Assembly (NCBI GenBank): GCA_977017575.1
Contig: CDRNVI010000020.1
Location: forward strand, 536,154-600,153
Length of the DNA stretch: 64,000 bases
From: Paramoeba atlantica
Lineage: Eukaryota > Discosea
Direction: 5' to 3'
The translations under genes and the position numbers were made by a program. How positions within the stretch are numbered: the stretch's first letter is position 1; the number at the start of each line of letters is the position of its first letter. Below the pieces are notes generated by a model. It was given only the letters and a program-made list of their open reading frames with translations, ran no database searches and was not told where the DNA came from. Shown here piece by piece: positions 18,407 to 27,178 of this stretch.

Positions 18407-19658
18407 CAGGGGTGGGCGCCTTCAGAGTGGGGGGGTCTAAAATTCGTAAAACTTGACCAATTTTGGAAAGTAATAGCGCATTCGAGAGTTCTCAAATAGT
18501 CTGGTGTAATGGCAACATCCGTTTCCCGTTTTTAGACATTCGAGATAAATGACAGAAAAACAAGGAATTTATTTTTCCCCGAAGATGCAATTTTTCAGTT
18601 TTTTTGGCTTTTTTTAGTTTTTTTGCGCCGTTAATGCCTCAGAAACGTGTACGATCGCAAACATCACGGTTTCCCTTCCAGAGAGGGTTTCAGTGTTCCA
18701 GACGCACTTTGGCTCGAGCTTTGAAGCCCGATATTATCCTCCGCGTAGTTCAGCGTAAACCACGACTAACCCAGCAGCATAAAGACGTTAGAGTCCGATT
18801 CTGTAAGGACATGTCGGGCTGGAGCGAACACCAGCTTGATAATATTATTTGGTGTGATGAGAAAAAGTTTACCTGCAAGAAGTCTACCAAAAACACCTAC
18901 CTTTGCCGACGGTCCGACCCTGTAAAAGAGCAGCTAGGTGAGCTGGAAGCGTGGGTAGGGGGCGATGGTATAATGGTGTGGATGGGGGTAAGCATAAAGC
19001 ATGGATTTCATCTGCACATTTTTCCTAATAGAGATGAGCAGGGAAATAGAGTTACTGTGAACGGGGCTGTTTTCGAAGCTGCCATGACCAAGCGTAATGG
19101 TCTTTTGAACTACCTACACAGGCACCGTGCAGTTGTTGCTATGGACAATTGCCCTGCGCACAACTTGGCAAGGCGTACTTTTCAGCAGCAAAACGTGCGA
19201 ACGCTCCCCTGGCCCGCAAAGTCACCGGATCTCAACCCCATCGAAAACTTGTGGAATATCATGGATCAGCACAAGGATCGCATGCGACCACGCAATCGCA
19301 CAGATCTCCTCTCTTCTATCGAGAGTGCATACGAGGCACTTCAAACCGATCTCAAAAGTACTTGCGTGAAGACCATAAAGAGTGTCTCCAAGCGCTTTCA
19401 AATCGTTATTGAGAAAAAAGGGGGAAATTGTGGGTACTGAGATTATTTTTGGAAAAAAAGGACTTTTTCGCTTAAAAAATAAAGTTGCAATTCGTGTTTG
19501 GGACCATTCTAGCTTTCTTTGATTCCCGTAAACTTTCGCAGAGTGCTTTTTACGATTACACCAGACTATTTGAGAGCTCTCGAATGCGCTATTACTTTCC
19601 AAAATTGAACAAGTTTTACGAATTTTAGACCCCCCCACTCTGAAGGTGCCCACCCATG
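18407..19658 (+). mobile_element. Tc1/mariner-type DNA transposon, complete at both ends
   Basis: 1252 bp with ~100-bp TIRs beginning caggggtgggcgcc / catgggtgggcacc and continuing almost perfectly through aatagtctggtgtaat. A TA flanks each side (18405-18406, 19659-19660). Copy B has the unoccupied site at 39810-39811 within gcggcaacatatgttgtgtc, proving both edges. The only gene is the transposase on the + strand. Confidence 0.93.
18634..19440 (+). CDS. Tc1/mariner transposase, N-terminally short, DD32E
   Basis: 268 aa from ATG 18634. SRRTLARALKPDI and the following KPRLTQQHKDVRVRFCKDM match the second half of the Tc1 DNA-binding region. The catalytic core follows: first Asp in NIIWCDEKKF (18856-18858), second Asp in VVAMDNCPAH (19144-19146) and Glu in SPDLNPIENLW (19243-19245). 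Thirty-two residues separate the second Asp and the Glu, two fewer than the classic DD34E. Only ~120 bp lie between the left TIR and the ATG, too short for the usual N-terminal paired-like HTH (family length ~340 aa). The protein is therefore either truncated or from a short-type family. No internal stop is present in this frame. Confidence 0.85.
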   Translation: MPQKRVRSQTSRFPFQRGFQCSRRTLARALKPDIILRVVQRKPRLTQQHKDVRVRFCKDMSGWSEHQLDNIIWCDEKKFTCKKSTKNTYLCRRSDPVKEQLGELEAWVGGDGIMVWMGVSIKHGFHLHIFPNRDEQGNRVTVNGAVFEAAMTKRNGLLNYLHRHRAVVAMDNCPAHNLARRTFQQQNVRTLPWPAKSPDLNPIENLWNIMDQHKDRMRPRNRTDLLSSIESAYEALQTDLKSTCVKTIKSVSKRFQIVIEKKGGNCGY

Positions 19659-19666
19659 TATGTTGT

Positions 19667-19717
19667 GTCAACAAAAGTCGTGTTAATCCCAGAAATTAAC
19701 ATGACTTTTGTTGACAT
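19667..19717. repeat. Near-perfect hairpin in the repeat unit
   Basis: tgtcaacaaaagtc[g]tgttaat and its complement attaacatgacttttgttgaca pair around a 6-nt loop (one mismatch). It is duplicated in copy B at about 39818-39868. Confidence 0.75.
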
Positions 19718-19889
19718 AACTTAATTTCCCCCCTGTATGCCCCCCATGGACCCCCCCATGGACCCCCCCATGGACCCTCAACAAAAAAAATCTCCACAAA
19801 TATTTGTGCAACAAAAATTTGTGAATTTATTATTGTGCAACAATTTCAAAAGTGGCACAATAAAAAATTCACAAATTTTTGCGAAAGCT

Positions 19890-20219
19890 TTATCTGTTTC
19901 TCTTCTTTTTCCCCTTGAAGTAAACGCTCGATGCACGCTTTTCTTCTTCCGTAGTGCTAAAACACACGTGCGCCAGTCCCTTTTTTGATACGATTGTTAT
20001 GCAATTGATTTCACCATAAGAAGCGTAATGCTTGGTAAGGTCTTCTTTAGTCGTAGAGGAGGGAAGGTGTTCTATTGTGATTGAGCGCTCGTCATACTCT
20101 TCGCGCGCAGAGCGCACAACGTGCAGTGATTCTAAGTAATCATCTCTTTTGCGCTTTGTATCTCTTTCCTTGTCGGAAATGTCGTTACCATTGGTTGATT
20201 GATTCTCCGCCGAAGTCAT
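19890..20219 (-). CDS. RRM-domain protein fragment carried in repeat DNA
   Basis: 109 aa from the ATG at 20219 (minus). After a charged Lys/Arg/Asp leader it has ITIEHLP (RNP2-like), TKEDLTKHYASYGEI and KKGLAHVCFS (RNP1-like, K-G-x-A-x-V-x-F), the order and spacing of a single RNA-recognition motif; it ends in the basic FKGKKKRNR. It lies inside a ~700-bp block (about 19777-20483) present in copy A and absent from copy B, so it moved or was lost as a unit. A second, damaged copy sits at 48515-48842 and shares ~45 bp upstream of the ATG. It may be a captured or retroposed host gene piece, or a gene of an unnamed element. Whether it is expressed is unknown. Confidence 0.6.
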   Translation of the reverse strand: MTSAENQSTNGNDISDKERDTKRKRDDYLESLHVVRSAREEYDERSITIEHLPSSTTKEDLTKHYASYGEINCITIVSKKGLAHVCFSTTEEEKRASSVYFKGKKKRNR

Positions 20220-20272
20220 AATATACTCGAAGAAAGTTTTCAAAAAAATCACTCTAAGTCTAGAAACATTGA

Positions 20273-20331
20273 CCATCGTTTTTTGTAAGACCATGGTTTT
20301 TTGTAAGACCATCGTTTTTTGTAAACCACTG
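20273..20331 (+). repeat. Three LINE-monomer-like repeats
   Basis: Three tandem units of the type gaccatcgttttttgtaa, close to the 17-bp gaccatctttttgttaa monomer of LINE2. They stand here without an adjoining LINE ORF. Confidence 0.6.
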
Positions 20332-20529
20332 TCCGGGTTAATATTCCTATACCCTCGTATTATTCCTACCAGTAATATTAAGTGTCCCAATGGTGCTTAA
20401 TATTCCTACCCCCCCTCTCCCTGACACCTACCCCGTCTTTGCTTGAGATCCACAAAAATGATCCTTCGATATTCCCTTTTTGGGTGATTTTTTCATCAAA
20501 ATAGCAAGCCCAACGCGCACACAGTTCCT

Positions 20530-20600
20530 AAAGGACCAAAATCGAGCACAAGAGCACAGACCGCGCCGCTTCGCGGCGCGAAAGAATTTTTGGTCCTTTT
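20530..20600. repeat. Inverted repeat with GC hairpin centre
   Basis: aaaggaccaaaa and ttttggtcctttt flank the hairpin cgcgccgcttcgcggcgcg. The same arrangement recurs in copy B at about 39972-40040. Confidence 0.7.
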
Positions 20601-21047
20601 CTGCTAATTTTTTAATTAGGCTCTTCGATAAACGCGGTGGTTGTCTTCAACCTAGAAGTCACTCATGCTGCGCGCTTCGCGTTGAAAACTTCCACCGCGT
20701 TTAACGAAGAGCCTAAGAAAGAAAAATGGGCCAGGGATGCTGAAGAAAACGGAAGGATTTGAGCCACAAATAGCCGATTTTTAGGTAATAATGGGGTGCT
20801 TTTTGGGTATTTTTCTCTCAGAGCACTAAATCCGACATTTGCGTGTGGGAAATCACTCGTACGCATGAATGTAAGGCTACGGAACGTAATCGGCAGAGGA
20901 TGCGACACCAACCACACCATTCTTTCCGAAAAATACTGTCCGAAAAATACTTTTTCGCCTTTTTTCGTCAAAAATGGGTCAAGACAGAAAATGTTTTTCA
21001 TAGTATATTACTATTTTTACTATTTCTTTCTATTATAATTAGTTTAT

Positions 21048-21468
21048 ATTGGTTAAAGTAAAGGAAAATTCGACTTTTTTGAAAAACATTTGCTTTACAC
21101 GCTAGTTTACACCCTATCTAGAAATCTACTGTTTCATTTCTTAGTACAGTGCCACACACTATCCTCTAATTCCATTTCTTTTGTCGATGAGTGTGTCCTT
21201 TTTCCACAGAAAACGCTTCTCGTGACAAGCCCGGGCCTTCGAAGCCAGTGCTCGCACTGTGCTTCCGACCAGCGTGATATACGGCTGAGGGTGAACTGTC
21301 ATCGACAAGCGAACCCACGACACCCCTGGCATACCATAGAAAATAACGGAAAATGAGTATACAATAGTCATATACAATATTATGTACGTAGATAATGTTC
21401 TTTTGTTGAAAAGAAAAATGTCAAGCTAAAAAGTCATAAAAAAGCGAATTTTCCTTTACTTTCACCTT
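21048..21468. mobile_element. Nested small TIR element
   Basis: ggttaaagtaaaggaaaattcg near 21050 and its inverted form cgaattttcctttactttcacc ending near 21468 give ~22-bp inverted repeats around ~420 bp of AT-rich non-coding DNA inside the M element. Confidence 0.5.
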
Positions 21469-21508
21469 TATATTTAACATTTACCATTTTTTCACTTTTT
21501 CGCCTTTC

Positions 21509-21795
21509 TATCTTATACACGCTTTGAGGCGAGCATCGAAACTCAAAACAGTTTTATCAATCATTTTTTGTGGCAAACGAGACCACCCATTGCGTATGCA
21601 TCGGATGAATCAAGATTTATCTGATGGGGTCTTCTCGTCCACTACCTCTTGGAACATAGACCAGACGTTTTCTATGGGGGAAAGGTCTGGTGAATTGGGG
21701 AACCAATTTTTCAATAGATCTTTCATTATATTCGTAATATACTCCTTAGAGGCGCGTGCGGTGTGTGCCGTGGCCCCGTCTTGCTGAAAAATACA
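21509..21795 (-). pseudogene. Tc1-like transposase C-terminal relic (DD35E-type spacing)
   Basis: The minus strand reads FQQDGATAHTARASKEYI, then FPNSPDLSPIENVWSMFQ, i.e. the second catalytic Asp and the Glu 35 residues apart. After a frame change near 21603 it continues GWSRLPQKMIDKTVLSFDAR, a typical transposase C-terminus, to a stop at 21509. The N-terminal half, with the DNA-binding domain and first Asp, is absent; arm sequence takes its place. It is not capable of coding an enzyme. Confidence 0.8.
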
Positions 21796-22340
21796 CAAGG
21801 TGAAAAAGTATTTTTCGGACCCCAAGGGGCCTTTTTGTGTCGAAAGAATGGTGTGGTTGGAGTCGCATTCTCTACCCAATACGTTCGGTAGGCTCGAATT
21901 CATGCCTACGAGTGATTTCCCACACGCAAATGTCGGATTTAGTGCTCTGAGAGCAAAAATATACAAAAATCACCCCATTATTACCTAAAAATCCCTACGA
22001 GTCATTTCTCACACGCATATATCAGATCTAGTGCTCTGAGAGCAAAAACACGCAAAAGTCACCCCATTTTTATCCAAAAATCGGCTAATTTTGGCTATCA
22101 TCTTTGTGTTTTCTTCAGATTTCCAGGCCGAATTTTCTTTTTTAGGCTCTTCGTTAACCGCGGTGGTAGTTTTCAACGCGAACCGAGCAGCATGAGCGAC
22201 TTCTAAGTTGAAAACAACCACCGCGTTTAACGAAGAGCCTAAAAACGAAAATTATATTGAAAAAAAGTGAACCAAAACAGTGAAAATATAAAGAGAAACA
22301 CAATAATAGAAGAAAAATAATAATAGAAGAAAAAACAATA

Positions 22341-22868
22341 ATTTTCTTTTTTAGGCTCTTCGTTAAACGCGGTGGTTGTTTTCAACTTAGAAGTCACTCA
22401 TGCTGCGCGCTTCGCGTTGAAAACTACCGCCGCGTTTAATGAAGAGCCTAAAAAAGAAAATTTAGCCTGGAAAACGGAAAGATTATAGCCCAAAATATAC
22501 CCGAATTTCGGGTAAAAATGGGGTGATTTTCGTGTATTTTTGCTCTCAGAGCACTAAATCCGACATTTGCGTGTGGGAAATCACTCGTAGGAATGAATGG
22601 AAGCCTACCGAACGTATTGGATAGAGAATACGACTTCAACCATACCATTCTTTCGATACAAAAATGCCCCTTTAGGTCCGAAAAATATTTTTTCACCTTT
22701 TTTAGTCAAAAATGGGTCATTTTGAGGGGCGCACCACGGTTCGAAGAAGTGATACCTTGCGAAAACGACTGCGGAGAAAGCTAGTGTAGGTCCCAAACTA
22801 TCAAAATACAATAGGGGAAACAATTTTGGAAAAATAATTGTTTTGTCATTTTTTTCGCCAGGTTCAAT
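22341..22868. mobile_element. M-family element, interrupted by LINE-A1
   Basis: Hairpin (22341-22460) followed by the standard M arm through ataggggaaac to cgccaggttcaa, where the T-run of the LINE-A1 3' end begins. The rest of the M element is not seen on the far side. Confidence 0.65.
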
Positions 22869-23309
22869 TTTTTTTTTTTTTTTTTGCGATGAATAAGGGG
22901 GGAGAAACGCGGCATTGCCTCTATATTTTTACCCAATACTTGAACCCTATAGGTCCATCGGGTGGGGTATACGATTTTAAAACGAGCAATCAAATTAGCA
23001 ATTTCATATTTTGGAGCCCAAAACTAGCAATTCGATCTCCCGTAAGTATGAGAACAATAATAACAATAACAATAAAAACAAGCAATCCAGACCCAATCCA
23101 TTCGCGCGTTCCGGGCCGGGTCTTTCGACCTCTCCACGGTCTGGCTTGTGGACCCTTCCCTTGTTATACGGGAGGGCGCGGGCCTGTGTCGACAGCGACA
23201 CGGTCGCGAAACAGGATGCTGGCCGACGGGGAGGAGATAGACTCTGTCGACTCGACCAGCACCCGGGCCAGCGGTATGTGGCCCTGCGCATGGCGCCTTC
23301 TCCATGCCC

Positions 23310-24065
23310 CTAAGCGCCTTCAAGTGGGTCGTTAGGGTCACTGACAACTATCCTGGAGACCATCATCCGAGCCCGGGAACGCATCAACGTGACATTAAGC
23401 TCTTGCAAAAGGATGTTTCGTGCCTGAGTGTCTGTCAAAAGACCGTTCGACGCGTTGGCACGCAACGCCCCCACCTTCCACAGGACCGTCAAGGCACTTC
23501 TGCTCCATGAGCCGAAGGACTCAACAACCATCGCTGTGAACAGTAACTGAGCTGCTTCCGCTTCCTGGCGCTGTTTCCCTTTCGTTTCAGAGAAGTGTTC
23601 AGCAAAAGACCCCGCAGCCACCCAGCTAGCATTACGGACTGAGCCCAAATACTTCAATTGCTGTGCGTGGGTGACTTCGAAGTCTAGAACCATGCCACCT
23701 CCCAGTTCATAGTTGGGAAGAAAAACATCGCCTGGTCCGGTGAGACCTCCTCCAGGTCCCCGATTTCCGTGACTTTTTTCCCTTTGAGGAGCCATATTGG
23801 CCTTGCTGCAGAAGGAGGTGAACTGTTGGCAGACCGCATTGTGGCGGGTGATGAGGCCGTGTCCTTTCTTACACATCAGAGCGTGTTCCCCATTTTTTAG
23901 GAGTGGTAAGTCACATCCTTTGGTCGATCCTCTGGATAGACATCCATGCCCAACCACCAGCGGGATAAGGTACGGAACTCTGTGGGAGTGAAAGCGTATC
24001 CCTTGGTCCGCGAAGGAGTCACGAAACCCCAGCTCCCGGCACCTTTTCCGGACTCTGATATCCAT
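23310..24065 (-). CDS. LINE-A1 C-terminal region with restriction-like endonuclease motif
   Basis: 251 residues open without stops. CKKGHGLITRHNAV and GGGLTGPGDVFLP...MVLDFEVTHA correspond to the Cys/His-RHN and (P/G)D-x14-D-x-x-V blocks of RLE endonucleases, which nick the target for reverse transcription. The frame change to the upstream part (PEDRP / DLPLL) lies near 23900-23950, so the element is not continuous. An identical ORF is at 61725-62480. It could not act without the missing RT core. Confidence 0.6.
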   Translation of the reverse strand: MDIRVRKRCRELGFRDSFADQGIRFHSHRVPYLIPLVVGHGCLSRGSTKGCDLPLLKNGEHALMCKKGHGLITRHNAVCQQFTSFCSKANMAPQREKSHGNRGPGGGLTGPGDVFLPNYELGGGMVLDFEVTHAQQLKYLGSVRNASWVAAGSFAEHFSETKGKQRQEAEAAQLLFTAMVVESFGSWSRSALTVLWKVGALRANASNGLLTDTQARNILLQELNVTLMRSRARMMVSRIVVSDPNDPLEGA

Positions 24066-24235
24066 CTTGCACGTGTGCGGGGGTCAGCCTTCTCGTATGC
24101 AGTGTTAAATTCTTGCTGGGAAATGACTTGGCTGTGCTTTTGCTGTCTAGGGATAATCATCTCCGGTTCGGCCGTCTTCTCTGATCCCTTTTTATTGAGG
24201 GAGATACTACTCCCTCGCTACCGTAGGTTATTCGT

Positions 24236-24286
24236 CGTGCCCGATTTCGTGCCCGATTTGTGGCCCGATTTCGTGCCCGATATCGT
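24236..24286. repeat. Short tandem repeat, cccgatttcgtg units
   Basis: Four imperfect units of cccgatttcgtg / cccgatttgtgg within the DNA inserted in LINE-A1. Confidence 0.6.
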
Positions 24287-24312
24287 TTTAGGTCAGTTTT
24301 CGAAAAAAATGT

Positions 24313-25020
24313 ATACAAAGACGTATGAATCGAATTTAGTGACAAGATTACTAGTTTTTCAACAATTCCGATGGGTACCCCCTGCCCCCCCCCTCCCCAC
24401 CCTGGTGATCATAGGAATTTTTGAAATTATGCAAAAAAAAACTAAAAATTTGTGGGTGAAAGTGAAAACAAATATTTTTCCCAAATCAACTCCTAGACCG
24501 TTTTTTGAGAGTTTGGAGCCTTCTATACCTGTATACCCTTTGATTTCATTCGATATTTCTCCACCCTGTGCCGATAATACACCTACATAGTACAAAATTT
24601 ACCCGGAAGTGTGTGACACGCAAGGCCGATGAGGAAGGAGGAGGCGCAAGGAAAAAATGCAGACGTATGAATCGAATTGAGTGACGAGATCACTAGTTTT
24701 TCAACAATTCCGATGGGTACCCCTGCCCCCACCCATCAAGGTGATCATAGCAATTTTTGAAATTTTCAAAAAAACAAAAAAAAATTTATGGGCGAAAGCG
24801 AAAAAATAATTTTTTCCCAAATCAACTCCTAGACCGTTTTTTTAGAGTTTCGGGCCTGATATACGTGTATACGCTTTGGCTTCATTCGATATTTCTCCAC
24901 CCTGTTCCGATACAACCTACATAGTCCAAAATTTACCTGGAAGTGTGTGACACGCAAGGCCTTAGAGGAAGGAGGAGGCGCAAGGGAAAAAGGCAGAAGG
25001 CGGAGCCTTCTGCCTTTTTG
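24313..25020. repeat. Direct duplication of ~348 bp plus hairpin
   Basis: The segment starting acgtatgaatcgaatt at 24313 recurs at 24662 with moderate divergence (agtttttcaacaattccgat, tgtgtgacacgcaaggcc). It ends in a strong hairpin aaaaaggcagaaggc...gccttctgccttttt (about 24988-25020). The unit is foreign to the LINE-A1 reading frame. Confidence 0.75.
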
Positions 25021-25091
25021 CCGCGGCGACGACGACTTCCTCGCATGTGAATCTGTAAAGCGCCATAGGGAGCATGTTCGGATGGCTATGT

Positions 25092-25285
25092 AATCCAGGC
25101 TAAAGTGGACGAGGGAGATACTAAAGGCACCTTTGGAAAACTACCTCGAAACTGGAACGGTATCTCCCGATTTGTAAAGGATTCGGATGGGACAAAAGAA
25201 TCTTTAACGGGAGATACTGTTGCATTTTTGTGGTGGTTTTCCAAAGGTGCCTTTAGTATCTCCCTCGTCCACTTTAGCCTGGATT
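25092..25285. mobile_element. MITE with 50-bp perfect TIRs
   Basis: aatccaggctaaagtggacg at 25092 and its complement cgtccactttagcctggatt ending at 25285 open ~50-bp inverted repeats that reach tttggaaaac/gttttccaaa. Total 194 bp, non-coding, inserted in LINE-A1. Duplicated at about 63506-63699. Confidence 0.8.
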
Positions 25286-26545
25286 CTGTGTTCGCCGAGG
25301 GCGTTTGCCTTGCGAGGACAAGATATGACGTAGATCAGAATCTGTGCGAGGATTGTTTTGTTTGGGAGTGCGTCCTGTGCATGGGTCCAAAAGCGCTGCG
25401 CCTGCTTTATCGTTTACGTCTTGCACGGAGGTAGTAAATCCTTGAGCTTCCAAGGGGTCCCAGTCGTCCATGTCGGCGGCGTGAGCGACAGATGAAACGT
25501 ATGCTACCGTTGCGTGCAGTGTAGACGATCTGAGACCGAAGCCTCCGTGGCGCTTCCTGCGTAGTATTTGATCACGTGCGTGGAGGTTCAGGGGAAAAAG
25601 TGCCCACTCTACAGCCGTCATGACAGAGTCGTCTAGTAAAAAGCAAAGATGGGTAAGGGCCTGTGGGGGTGCAGTTCGGAGGGCGTATACCATCTGACAT
25701 AACTCCGTGCATTGACGGATTAGAGCACTGGCCACTTGGGGGTCTCCTATTAAACCTATGGCGGCTAGGGTCTCACGTGCTGCATCAGGAACTCCGCGCA
25801 GTGCTCGTCCGACCCGATCGGGCTCCCAAGGATACCGAAGGTCCCGTCATGCCGGATTTTCGCCTTTGGGATCTCGGGAAAAAGCTTTGTGAGATGAGCC
25901 GAGGAAGGTGGCGTTATGATTTCACTTTTCGCAGGAATCTGCAGCAATGGGGGACGTCCTTACAGGTGCTTAAAGGAAGTGAACAAACTGAGCTAAGAGG
26001 TGGAAGTGGATCAACTGGATGCTCTTCATTTATTTTCTCCGAAAAAGACGTCGGCATGGGCGGGGTTAGTGATCGAACGGGTTGGTTTCGTCCTTTACAG
26101 TGCTTAAGGTGAGAGTTCTGTTTGATTTTGTCGTAATGTCGGATGCAATCCTTGCAAAGGAATCTACCTTCCTTTTCCCACCAATCAGTTGAAATATTTT
26201 TACCATGTCGGTGAGCTACATAATTGTAGAGCGCTTGCCATTGCTCTCCGTGTGGGGGAGTCTTCCAGGTGCAACCTGCCGCTGGGCATTCACGTTGTAT
26301 GGCGTATTGTGGAGTGGAATTCGGTGTTTTGCGTTTCGGAGTCTTGGTTGCAGGTGAAGCGTTGGTGTCAAGGTTCGCTTGAGGCTGTGTCATGTTTGTT
26401 CGTATGACGAGGGAGTGATTCGTCTCCTCATTGTCTGTTATCTTCCCCGTGTCTGGCGTGGGTTTCTCTCCGTCTATCCTGACAGCTCGTCTTGTCCAGT
26501 ATTCGGGCACATTCTCGGGAATAGGGATGGTGTAAAGGAGTTCAT

Positions 26546-26973
26546 TGCGGTGGTTGTAAAACTACCGCTCTACACTCGATTATTGAAAACAAAGTGAACA
26601 AAAACAGTGAAAATATAAAGAGGAACACAGTAATATAATAGAAGAAAAAAATATAAAAGGGGGCTCCGGTGGTCCAAAACTGAAAAAAAAAATTGAAAAA
26701 TTCAGTAGGCTTCCATTCATGCCTACGAGTGATTTCCCACGCGTAAATGTCGGATTTAGTGCTCTGACAGCAAAAATACGCGAAAATCACCCCATTTTTA
26801 CCCCGAAATTCGGCTATTTTTGGCTATAATCTTTCCGTTTTCCAGGCTAAATTTTCTCTTTTAGGCTCTTCGTTAAACGCGGCGGTAGTTTTCAACGCGA
26901 AGCGCGCAGCATGAGTGACTTCTAAATTGAAAACAACCACCGCGTTTAACGAAGAGCCTAAAAAAGAAAATTA
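26546..26973 (-). mobile_element. M-family element, short form, reverse orientation
   Basis: Reads on + from attgcggtggttgtaaaact (the M right end) through gggctccggtgg and the arm to the hairpin (26853-26970). It lacks the C-rich minisatellite and the middle third of longer M copies. It lies at the 5' side of LINE-A1. Confidence 0.7.
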
Positions 26974-27178
26974 TACGTGCTTCTGCCAGAAATCAAGTGA
27001 GCGTTCCCGGCGAATTGGTCCCAGTCTCCAGCGTTATGAGATTTCTCTTCCTGGGCAAAGGAATTATCTTCCATTGGCAGCGCTTATGCATCGAAACGTT
27101 CGTCGTGTGACACCGCGAGACCCAGGTTTCTCTGGCTGGTCATAGAAAGAACCGCGTACCTGGAGAAAAGTGAAATAA
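26974..27178. other. Unassigned spacer
   Basis: About 200 bp between an M element and the satellite; no gene or repeat recognised. Confidence 0.4.

Larger units (their letters stand above)
17359..20740. repeat. Repeat unit, copy A
   Basis: Shared almost base for base with copy B, whose pieces lie at 28027-28663, 34291-34341 and 39397-40168. The left edge is the attaaataagggaac border (tandem aagggaacactaatt-type words), then a TA-flanked MITE, then the segment with cttatctgatgatcttggg (18003 on), a near-perfect hairpin at 19667-19717, a short C-rich minisatellite (19740-19778) and an M-family hairpin (20608-20725). Copy A carries a mariner (18407-19658) and an RRM-coding insert (about 19777-20483) that copy B lacks. 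Confidence 0.8.
20608..22252. mobile_element. M-family element with long terminal hairpins and a transposase relic
   Basis: Hairpin copies close both ends (20608-20725 and 22135-22252, inverted relative to each other). Inside each hairpin lies a shared arm containing ctcagagcactaaatccgac and the gtgggaaatcactcg word, in opposite orientation at 20810-20960 and 21800-21990. The middle holds a Tc1-like transposase relic (21509-21795) and a small nested TIR element. This ties the M hairpin family to a Tc1/mariner-superfamily source. Confidence 0.65.
22793..25585. repeat. Segmental duplication, copy 1
   Basis: About 2.79 kb that is nearly identical to 61203-64000 (that copy is cut by the window end). 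Differences seen by eye are few: a 4-bp insertion near 61317, a C/T difference at 23135 and run-length changes. It includes the M/LINE-A junction, so the whole nested arrangement was copied at once. Confidence 0.9.
22869..26545 (-). mobile_element. LINE-A1, RLE-type non-LTR retrotransposon, internally deleted
   Basis: On the minus strand, from the 5' side: a zinc-finger region (25914-26510; CPAAGC...HRHGK and FLCKDC...HLKHC), joined directly to the RT thumb (IITPPSSAHLTKLFPEI, FGILGSPIGSDEHCAEF; 25765-25947); the palm and fingers of the RT are missing. Then KRHGGFGLRSS (25285-25735), a MITE at 25092-25285, ~900 bp of other DNA, then PRQQKHSQVISQQEFN (24160 downward) and the C-terminal part 23310-24065. 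That last part has HNAVCQQFTSF, GNRGPGGGLTGPGD and a D-x14-D restriction-like endonuclease signature (GPGDV...MVLDFEVTHA). The 3' end is a ~19-nt poly(A) (T-run at 22869-22889). M DNA at 26546 truncates the 5' end. Clade within CRE/R2-like LINEs not resolved. Confidence 0.75.

Noticed and set aside
21159-21377. tRNA-like segment near 21220-21330
   Set aside because: A gttcg-like word and GC content suggested a tRNA, but no cloverleaf can be drawn.
22448-22823. Conserved ~65-80 aa ORFs repeated in each M-element arm
   Set aside because: They recur because the DNA repeats; both strands are open in places, and neither translation resembles a transposase.
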